From Macrophomina tecta (Eukaryota; Ascomycota; Dothideomycetes; Botryosphaeriales; Botryosphaeriaceae), in NCBI GenBank assembly GCA_024180945.1, contig JAKSGN010000016.1, forward strand, positions 62,001-126,000: a stretch of DNA of 64,000 nucleotides, written 5' to 3'. The position numbers and the translations under genes were made by a program. Positions 49,204 to 57,677 of the stretch are shown here, in pieces (within the stretch, counting starts at the first letter, position 1; each line of letters begins with the position of its first letter). A model generated the notes under the pieces. That model had not been told where the DNA came from. It saw only the letters and a list, made by a program, of their open reading frames with translations, and did no database searches.

Positions 49204-50264
49204 TCAGTAGAAGACTAAGCATCTCGCCTCCACGCTTTCTCGCAGAGGAGCATTCGGAGGTGTTGATGGATCTTCAAATGCGCAATGTGCACAAACTGGA
49301 TCTAACCGTTAGCTTTCCGAGGTACCATAAGAGGTGCACGGCTGATTTTACTGACGTTTTGCTGGAACATTCTCCTCGTTATCCCAAATCTTGATCAACG
49401 TCACCTCGTCGACCTGATGGTCCTTCAGGTAGTACCACTGCTGGCCTTCGGCTTGGCAGATGTTGACCGTTTGTCCAAGCCGCTCATACTGCTTCTTCCA
49501 AAGATCCGTCGGGTGGACATCGGAAGGCGATAGAGTACTACCATCCATCATAGCCAAAGGCCAGTCCTTTACAGGGCCTTTGATCGGGCGCCAGACACTT
49601 AATCATTAGCAGACTGTCGGGCTCTTTCTTCATCTTATCCGCTCACTTTATGATTGCGCAGCGGCCTTTGAGCCTCTCGTCCGCCTCGTCTTCCGCAAGT
49701 TGCTGCACGCGTCGAATCGCGCCTTCTGCACTCCTGCGGGGCGTAAGCTTCTTGAACCGATGGAACGGATCCTTAACAATCTTACTGATCACAGTGAACC
49801 TAAGAAGGACATTAGCGTCTGTAATTAGAGGAGTGTGCAATGGCGTATACCGTGCTCGCCGGCTGCTGGCGGCCCTTGGAACCCTCAAAGAGGCCTAACA
49901 ACGGATCTCTCCGGCGGACGGTGTGGTTGAACACAATAGCCTCGGACGCCCCGGTCGCCTCTTTGACCACCCGAATGACGTGGGGATAGTACTTCTCCCG
50001 CACCTGCTCGTCCACATTGTCCTCGAAGACCTTGAGCACGTCCGGTGCGCCGCCTTGGGGATCGCGGCGGAAGGCGAAGGCGTGATCGTCGAGCGTGAAG
50101 CTCGACATGCGCGCCCGCGCGTCAGTGACGGAGACTGGGTACGAGAGCCACTCGAAGTTTTTGACGTCGAAACCCGGATCGGGATCGCTGCGGTAGAAGG
50201 GATTGCCGCGGTCCGCCGTCGACCACGGCTCGAGGAACATCATCTTGGTGTCGCAAGCGGCCAT
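49204..50264 (-). CDS. AsaB/CmcJ/GA4-desaturase-type oxygenase
   Basis: Exons (minus) 50264-49851, 49799-49786, 49733-49647, 49597-49356, 49295-49204 encode 282 residues. The second exon is only 14 nt and supplies most of the iron-binding motif VHCDQ (His-x-Asp). Other family landmarks are FEWLSYPVSVTDAR, INVWRPI, WYYLKDHQVDEV and IKIWDN. The last exon, after a GTCAGT donor, gives AHCAFEDP with the distal His and LRESVEAR with the 2-oxoglutarate-type Arg. These proteins are treated as non-heme iron hydroxylases, desaturases or epoxidases in fungal metabolite pathways. ETP clusters known to me do not carry one, so it may set this pathway apart. TCGGAAGCCGT lies about 140 bp upstream. Confidence 0.85.
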
Positions 50265-50402
50265 TTTTCCCCCCTTCTCTGGTCAGAGCTTTCTGCACAG
50301 CATCTGGATGGGATGGATCCTAATCTGAACCTGTTCCTTTTATACATCTTTATGGCAGCCATGCAACAGTTTGTTTACCAGATGTGCGGGTCGGGGAATT
50401 TT

Positions 50403-50413
50403 TCGGAAGCCGT
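50403..50413. promoter_or_regulatory. TCGGN3CCGA-like site, one mismatch
   Basis: TCGGAAGCCGT, about 140 bp upstream of the oxygenase start (50264). The core CGGN3CCG is intact. Confidence 0.5.
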
Positions 50414-50727
50414 GGACAGATCCGTCGCCCGATGGCTCCGATTTGCGGGTTTCTCTCCTTCACGAAGACTGTGAGACTATTTTATTTTATCGTGCTATAA
50501 TATCCGTGTGCTGCGGCACGACTCGTTATAGAAAAGGCGTTGCTTTGATTTTATTATCCGGCGCCGCAGATTGCCTGCATTCATGGTTACCAGCCAAATT
50601 TTAAATCCATAGAGGGCAAATGGTCACTTCTGCCTTGCTACAGTCTATTCTATAATGATTGCCGAGAATAATAACAAGGTCCTGTCCGACTACCTCACTA
50701 CTTCCTCAGGCACCACATTGATTCCTT

Positions 50728-50813
50728 CCTCGGTCAATCCCTACCCTCGGTAATGCAATCTCCTCGGATCTATTACTTCCTCGGTTATACTGTCTGAAGT
50801 TGTGTATATAAAG
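50728..50813 (+). promoter_or_regulatory. Four CCTCGG boxes at 17-bp spacing plus TATA box
   Basis: CCTCGG occurs at 50728, 50745, 50762 and 50779, exactly 17 bp apart, with unrelated sequence between. A TATATAAAG follows at 50805-50813, then a CT-rich leader and an ATG at 50902. It looks like a real promoter with direct CGG half-sites, but little coding sequence follows. A solo LTR ending near 50894 (TCCAACA) is the alternative. Confidence 0.5.
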
Positions 50814-50901
50814 ACACTCTTTCATCTCTCTTTAAAGACAGGCAGAATTTACTCTCTTTTCTGACCTCACTGCTCTTCACTCTAAAATCCAACAGGTCCA
50901 T

Positions 50902-51048
50902 ATGTCGAAAGTTTTTCCAGGCAGTGCGAGCGCTATCAAGAACCCTGGTATGTGCAGGAAAATGAGATTATTGCGGGTGACGGAGGTAGCAATTTATTCT
51001 TTGATCTTTTCCTTTTGCCTCCATTTACACAGCAACGAATTTATCTAA
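50902..51048 (+). CDS. Small ORF or orphan first exon
   Basis: A 48-codon frame begins MSKVFPGSASAIKNP, and the next bases are a possible splice donor (GTATGT at 50950). Unspliced, it runs on through a hydrophobic stretch (YSLIFSFCL) and stops inside the 3' end of the opposite-strand acyltransferase. The good promoter upstream suggests a gene start whose remaining exons were lost. I do not recognise the product. Confidence 0.25.
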   Translation: MSKVFPGSASAIKNPGMCRKMRLLRVTEVAIYSLIFSFCLHLHSNEFI

Positions 51049-52421
51049 GAGGAATGCGCTCCGCCAAACCAGAGGCCCAGCCAAGCTGCAAGGGTGGGGT
51101 TTCGCCCATCTTGACCCTCAACATGACATCGCCAGCCCAGGGCAAAGAAATCCAAAACGAGCATATCACCCACAAATAGCCGATGATGTGCGTCGGACCC
51201 TTTGGAGGGCCAAATGCCTTCTTCCACAGCCACTGTAGGAAGTCCTCAAGTGTGATGACGCCAGCTTGCCAGAGAAAGTAGTATATGATGCCAGCGGTCC
51301 GTTCGTAGAACGTGATGTTCTTAGGCGATGGCATCAGCAAAATGGACGCAGCGTGGAAGATCCCGGAGACGAAAAAAGTCATATAAAGCTGCGTGTAAGA
51401 TGACAGGTTCGTTCCCCTCTTGATTCCGAGAAAGCGGGTGAAGGCTCGGCTATACGTGGTAAAAAACTTGTGAGGAAAGTCAGCAACAGGCCGAGAGTCT
51501 TGATTGAGAGAACAGGGATATTACCCTTCTCATCATTTGCTGCCAGAACTGCCCCCAAAATTTCCGGACTGTTGTGACCTCCGCTATCTTGCCAAAGAGA
51601 GGCGGCCAATCCTGTCAATTACGAGATTAGGTTGGAACTTTGGTCAGGAAGCTCTTCCGAGGATGGCGCACCTTTGGTTGACTGAGCCCCAGAGCAACCG
51701 CAACAATTGAGCAAGTGATATATTGCATGTTGATAAAATAATACGGCCCGGCACCATAAACAAGCGTCTTGAGAAAACTCCAAAAGAGACCGTGGTCCCG
51801 GAGAGTCAGGCATTTGCTGTTGAGTGTACCCGCCGGATAGCCGGGATGCATGAAGACCAGTCGGACCAGGACCTCAGATACCAGATCCGCCATGAACAAG
51901 ATCGCCGAGAGCTCCATGACTTGTGCAATGAGAAACTTGGAGCGGGTGCTGTACCTGGACCCTTTCTTCGGAATTTTCGGTATCTCGAAACTCCAGTCGA
52001 CGCCGCGCAGGTTGAGAAGGAGCATTAGTGCCCATTTCAGTTTCTGATAGGAGAACGGAGAGAAGGTTAGAGCTTCCTGCGCTGGCTTGTCTAGCCGCCA
52101 GAGATCTCCCTCTGGCCCCTTTGGCCCTGCAAAAACAATCTTCTCCAGCGTGGACAGGTAGTGCGGCCATGCCAGGGACGCGAGGTTTGCGGTCGCAGTG
52201 TCCTGGGAGAAGAGGTTGAGCTGGGCCGTTATCGCAAGACCAACAATCGCGAGGCCAAAAATCCCCCGCCGGCCAGCGAAGTTGGGCACATTGAACGCAA
52301 CGATCTGAATGAGCACCAATGCAATGTGCGGCCAAACGCTACCGTCTGCATCACGCAGTTCGAGGTTGGGCGTTGTCGCTTGCTCAATGGTACAAGACTC
52401 AGCCAATCCAGGCATCGCCAT
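51041..52421 (-). CDS. Wax-synthase/MBOAT-like acyltransferase
   Basis: Exons 52421-51672, 51611-51525 and 51466-51041 encode 420 residues with about 8 hydrophobic helices. Landmarks are WRLDKPAQEALTFSPFSYQKLKWA in the middle, then WPPLFG, then TTVRKFWGQFWQQMMRR, the W-R-FWG-FWHQ signature of the wax-synthase domain, and FFVSGIFHAAS with the presumed catalytic His. The frame is open to 52583, but that would leave 6 bp after the neighbouring gene, so the ATG at 52421 is preferred. Relatives in fungal clusters acetylate or acylate hydroxyl groups (Tri7-type). Here it may acylate a hydroxyl made by the P450 or the oxygenase (inference). TCGGTATACGA lies about 85 bp upstream. Confidence 0.82.
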
Positions 52422-52589
52422 TTTGAAAGCAAGGCCGATGGAAAGTAAAAAGGAGAAGTGGTACAGAAGCAAACTGCGGCTGCAGAAACGTTTTATAAAT
52501 GCCGCTCGGTATACGAAGAGACTGACACGGGATTTGCCGAGGGGAAACAAAAGTACCCGATGATTAACCTGCGTGCGTGCCATCGCCCT
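52422..52589 (-). promoter_or_regulatory. Promoter of the acyltransferase gene
   Basis: A 168-bp gap after the PLP-enzyme stop. It contains TCGGTATACGA (52506-52516), one base from TCGGN3CCGA, 85 bp from the start; here the mismatch falls in the core. Confidence 0.45.
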
Positions 52590-54009
52590 CTACTCCCGGT
52601 TGAGGTCTAATGTACGAGCAATGATATCTAGACCCTTTCGCAGCTCGGTAGGCTCAACAGCAAAGGTGATCCTGGCCCATCCTTTCTCGTGGTCCACGAC
52701 ATGGTACGCTCTTCCTGCGCTTACGAGAACCCCAGCTTCGTGAAGCTTGGCAATTGTGGCCGCTTCATCGTCCCATGTGCGAGCGTGCGGGTTCAGGCGG
52801 GCGAAAACGAACAGGCCCGCTGTAACGGGAATATATGCAATTCCACGTTCACGGAGGAACCCCATTACTGTGTGGTACGCGTCAGCTAAACGCGTGGCAT
52901 TGAGCTCCATTAGTGCTGGCAATTCAGGCGAACTGAGCAGCCCAGTGACGGCTATGGCGCTCAGAGAGGATGTCTGCGTATTTGCGCCCAAAGCAGTGCC
53001 AACTGCTAGATGATTGTTTGCTTGCGTAATGATGCAGCCCTACCTTGAGTTAGCTGGTTGTATGCTAGGACGTACGGGTCCGATACCATCCTGATTCCGC
53101 TGGAACCAAAGTCTTTGCTGACACTCCAGATGGTGTGCACATATTGAGGATCACAGCCGAGAGCCTTCAGATCGAGACTTAGTGCCGAAACGAACGGTGC
53201 TAATGAATCTGCCTCCGCCTCGTAGCTTTTGAAGGCTGACATCGCGTAGACTTCGTCCGACACGTAATGGATTCCATGCTGCTGACAAAACTTAACGCAC
53301 TCTTCTAGAACTTCTCGAGGATAGCATTGGCCAAAGGGATTGTGAGGGTTAGTCAGGACGAGTGCGCGGATTGGACGGTCTGACTGTTTTAGAGTGGCCG
53401 AGAGTGCAGGTATCAGCTTCGTCGTGAATGTATCCGAGAAGTTGTCCACGTTTACGGCGATGGGCTCGACAGATGAGCGTACGCGGAATTGGAAATCGAA
53501 CCCGTCTTGCAGAATGTGTTACTATGTGGCAAATTCTTCCAACCAAATGGCAGACTCACTCCAATAAGGAGCAGGGACGAGCACAGCGTCACCCGGATCG
53601 CAGATGTTGAATAGAAGGGTATCCAAGCAGGTCGCTGCTCCAGGTGCTGTGACCAGGTGGTCTGGCTCTACCGGGAGCACTGGATTGAAACGCGTGTTGA
53701 AAAACTCCGCCAACCGATGGACGAGGGTTGGGTCACCGGAGAAACCTTTGGGATATGATAGATGCTGTTGGAAGTTTTAGCATGCAGCTTCGAGTCAGAG
53801 GGTGTGCAGCAGACATTGGAAGCCAGAGCGTCATCTATTGCCGCCTTGTATATTCGCTGGAGCTCTGTACGGATAAGCAAGTTCTCAGATGTTGCGAGAT
53901 CGATTTTGAAATTGCCTGTCTTCTTCCGCTCCGCGACCTGTTTGCTTATCTTCGGCATAATGGACTCAACGTTGGCGAACCCTCTCTGCGACAAACCATT
54001 TCGAGTCAT
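52590..54009 (-). CDS. GliI-like PLP enzyme (ACC-synthase/aminotransferase class I fold)
   Basis: Exons 54009-53815, 53764-53560, 53505-53044 and 53005-52590 encode 425 residues. Family landmarks in order are IDLATSEN, HLSYPKGFSGDP, PGAATCLDTL, PAPYWNGFDFQF, TNPHNPFGQ, SDEVYA, and the PLP-binding Lys in SVSKDFGSSGIRM. The length and the ACC-synthase-like style match GliI and SirI. In gliotoxin synthesis GliI cleaves the C-S bonds of the cysteinyl intermediate to free the thiols. Together with the GliK-like gene it points to a glutathione-derived sulfur route. An aminotransferase in another pathway cannot be excluded by sequence reading alone. TCGGTTTCCGT lies about 112 bp upstream. Confidence 0.85.
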
Positions 54010-54190
54010 TTTCAGGTTTCCGGCACTCGTATTCTGAGATAAAACTTCAGCTGCGGTTAAAACTTTGGTGCTTGCACGGGAGGGTGATCCCTTTACAGAA
54101 ATAAGTGCGCCTTGATTAATTCGGTTTCCGTGTTTCGTAACCCGACCTCCCTTTTAAGATTGATCTGGGCCCTTGAGATCCTCCACATCG
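54010..54190. promoter_or_regulatory. Divergent promoter, PLP enzyme/ABC transporter
   Basis: A 181-bp shared promoter with TCGGTTTCCGT at 54121-54131: one mismatch, core CGGN3CCG intact, 112 bp from one start and about 60 bp from the other. Confidence 0.6.
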
Positions 54191-57009
54191 ATGACACACG
54201 GTATGGCTGGCTCAGTACCATCGATGGAGGCGCCGCTGTTTTTGGCTTACCCGATTACTCTCTTTTTGTGTTATTTGGTTTCCAGCATATTCGTAAGAAC
54301 TCGCTATTGGCGTGTCCAAGGCCAACATCAGGACGACTACAAAGTTCCAAGGCGAAATGGCATCTTCTGGCTCATTCTTTTGCTATGTACACTATTTGTA
54401 CGTCCTCGGGAGTGCGCTATCTTTCCTACGAAGATACTTACGGTTGTGTAGCTCGCCTCGGTCACGCTCGGCCTCGTCTTTGCAATTATGTCTCAAGGAA
54501 ATTCACCATGGGCTGGAGAGGGATATTTGGCAAGTTGCACCAACGCCAATTGGAACCTACAACGTCTGACATTGGTCTTGTAGGCTTGCCAGCTTGCGAT
54601 GGTTCTGTTTTTCGGAGCATCAATCTTGCCCGATCCGGACTTCCCTTATGAACCCACCGCAGTTCAGTGCCATACCTGGATTACCGCCGTTGTGTTTGAG
54701 ACCGCTTTCGTTCTGTGCGGATTTTTGAGGGAAAAGGATTCCAGCCACGCCTGTGGCATTGCTTACGCCTTGCTTGCTCTGCACGTGTGCCGAGTCACGT
54801 GCTTCTCTACGGCTATCGTCCTGTATCTCGCTCCCCAACACCAGGCATATAGCTCAGTTGCGTCACCTCTACTCTCTGTAGAAGGAGTCACAAGCTACGG
54901 CGCTACTGAACCATCCAATGCGCCTGATGTAGCACAGAAAGATGCGCAAACAACCGGTTGGATTGACTATCTGGTCGGCTTTGGAACTTTCTGGCCGTTC
55001 ATATGGTGAGTCGGCTCCACAGCTTAACGCCGACGACGCTGACCCAGTAAGGCCGTCACATTCATTTGCCTTGCAGTGCCGTGCCTACATCTGTATATTC
55101 CTTTTGATCCTCCAGCGGATTGTCAACATCTTGGTGCCTGTCCAACTCGGCCGCCTCGTAGCGGCGCTGGGGTATGGGCACATGCCGTGGAACGAGCTCC
55201 TGCTATACACTCTTTTTCGCACGTTGCAGGGTCAGCAAGGTGTCATTGCATCCATCCGCGCGCTGCTCTGGATACCCATTGGACAGGCTGCTTACCGCAG
55301 ACTGACCGAGTCTGCTTTCGAGCATGTCTTGTCCTTATCCTTGGAATTCCACCTCGGCAAGCGTCTGGGTGAAGTCATGAGTGCGCTAAACAAAGGAGCT
55401 GCCATCAACACGTTCCTGGATGCTCTAATATTCCAGATGTTCCCAATGATTGCAGACATCGGAGTGGCGGCGGCATATCTGCTTCTCAACTTCAATCCCA
55501 TGTATTCTCTGATAATCATTGCGATGGGTGGAATCTACCTATTTGTGACCATCCACATGGCCAAATACCGCGGAAGAGCAAGGCGCCGCATGGTCAATAA
55601 GGATAGGGAAATGGAGGCTGTAAAGTAAGTAGACGGAGTTTCCCCCCCTCCCTCCCTTTTGAAAAGAAACTAGTGGAGCTGACACAGCGCAGGACGGATG
55701 CCATCATGTCATACGAAGTCGTGCACTATAACGACGCAGTTCGTGCCGAGCTTTCCCGATTCTCAAGCCGCATTACCACGTTTCAGTCCGCCGAATACTC
55801 CGTCCTTGTCTCTCTGAACCTCCTCAACACCAACCAAAATTTGGTCTTCGCTGCCGGTGTCATGCTCGTCATCTGCCTATCAGCATATGACGTCTCCATC
55901 GGTGTGCAGAAGGTGGCCACGTTCGTGACGCTCCTTTCGTACCTGACACAGCTGCAAGCCCCCTTGGCCTTTTTCGGCAGCTTTTACACAATGATTCAGA
56001 ACAACTTGATCGATGCCGAGAGAATGCTAGCGCTCGTAAGTCCAACCTCGTCAGACACCTCATGTGGCTCTCTCTCACATCGTTTAGTTCCACGAGCAAC
56101 CCACTGTCGTCGACAAACCAGAAGCCACCGAGATGGTCAGTTGCAGAGGACACATCGCATTCCGGAACGTCTCGTTCGCGTACGATGCACGCAAGCCGGC
56201 GCTGCAGGACATCACGTTCGAGGCCAAGCCCGGCACGTCGGTGGCCATTGTCGGCGAGAGCGGCAGCGGCAAGTCGACGCTGCTGCGGCTGCTGTTCCGC
56301 TTCTACAACCCCAGCGCCGGCGTCATCGCCGTCGACGGCCGCGACGTGCGTGACACCACCATCCAGAGCCTGCGCAGCCACTTCGGCGTCGTGCCACAGG
56401 AGACGATGCTGTTCAACGACAGCCTGATGTACAACATCCGCTACTCGAAGCCTACGGCCACAGACGACGAGGTTTATGCTGCGTGTGCGGCTGCCAGTAT
56501 CCACCACAAGATCCTGGCGTTCCCAGATGGGTACAACACCCAAGTTGGCGAGCGTGGCCTTCGGCTGTCCGGAGGAGAAAAACAGCGGGTAAGTCGACGT
56601 CCCGACGGAAAGTGTGAGGGAGAGAGAGGTGCAAGTCTGACAGTAGACCACTAGATCGCCATTGCTAGAGCCATTCTGAAGAATCCCGACATCGTGCTGA
56701 TGGACGAAGCAACAGCTTCGCTGGACTCGGAAACGGAAAAGACGATCCAAGCGTCCCTGGCTAAAGTCAGCGAAGGACGCACTACCATCACAATTGCGTA
56801 AGTCATAGTTGCCGGATGGCCTTGGCTGTAACTGGCGCTGACAGATTGACAAATTTAGGCACCGTCTTTCTACAATTGTCAACTCAGATGAGATCATCGT
56901 CCTTCACCAGGGTCGAATCATTGAGCGGGGTAACCATGCCCAGCTGCTGGCTTTGGGCGGCCGTTATAAGGAGATGTGGGGCAAACAGACCGAAGTTGTC
57001 CAGTCATGA
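54191..57009 (+). CDS. Half-size ABC transporter, HMT1-like (ABCB)
   Basis: Eight exons (54191-54397, 54452-54529, 54584-55005, 55052-55624, 55693-56035, 56088-56588, 56655-56797, 56859-57009) encode 805 residues. An N-terminal extension with several hydrophobic helices is followed by the ABC membrane domain and one nucleotide-binding domain: Walker [11 protein letters not shown]-loop VVPQET, signature LSGGE, Walker B IVLMDEA, H-loop AHRLST. The plan (N-terminal helices, six-helix domain, single ATPase) is that of the vacuolar heavy-metal tolerance factor HMT1, which moves phytochelatin or glutathione conjugates. The second intron (54530-54583) needs a GC donor with perfect context (GCAAGT). 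In this block it could store or detoxify a thiol-bearing or glutathionylated intermediate (inference). Start alternatives at 54203 and 54224 are possible. Confidence 0.85.
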
Positions 57010-57540
57010 TCGTTTGAACATTTAAAATTTCTTGTTCCGAACCAGATTGCTGGTTGGTTTACTGCCATAGAATGCTAGAGGCGCAATTGTTGATTTTCGG
57101 ACTTTGAATAACGTGGTTCACCACCGAGCGGCCCGCACCACCGAGCGGCCCACCTCCCCACCAACATCACACTTTGATCTCAAGTTACTCAACACAACAC
57201 AAAAATTTCAATAAACTAGTAGCAATCCGAGATTACTCGGTATCTGTTACCTCCTCTGTACAGCTTCGCCTATTGTGTCCTAGCTTGCCGCAGTTCCCAT
57301 AGCGCCGTTAAGCCCCCCTGCCCACCCTCTGCGCGTACCTTCTTCGAGGGCTGTTCGCTGCCCTTAACACCCTCAGCGCCCTTAGGATTGCCCAGCTGAC
57401 CGCCATCCCCCATTACTAACGAGCCCTAATCCTGCACTTACTTTCTTTTACGCTATTTCTTCTTGTTTGCAGCCTCTGTGGCCCTTTAAAGGGCAGAGAG
57501 TTCGTCGCGTACTAACACAGCAGAGTGCACCATAAATAAC
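57010..57540. other. Spacer between ABC gene and Copia-2
   Basis: No gene is seen in these 531 bp. A 16-bp unit, CACCACCGAGCGGCCC, occurs twice (57119-57134 and 57136-57151). Composition is normal up to the LTR at 57541, so the border to RIP-degraded DNA is sharp. Confidence 0.6.
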
Positions 57541-57677
57541 TATTGAAATATCACGTATATGTACGATAAACTTTAGCTTAGTCATGGAAGAGGACGGATA
57601 AGAGGACTCCCCTAAGCGTCCCTCTCACGCCTCATGCCACTTATTCTCAATTAATGGTATCACCACCAATTCTAATA
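57541..57677 (+). repeat. Copia-2 5' LTR
   Basis: About 137 bp from TATTGAAATATCACG to AATTCTAATA, followed by the same GTTATAAGCCCGG as after the Copia-1 LTR. It is shorter than the Copia-1 LTR, so it is a different subfamily or internally deleted. Confidence 0.65.

Noticed and set aside
52422..52583. Upstream extension of the acyltransferase frame (54 more codons)
   Set aside because: It would leave only 6 bp after the neighbouring stop and would cover the promoter-like site; the ATG at 52421 gives a normal family N-terminus.
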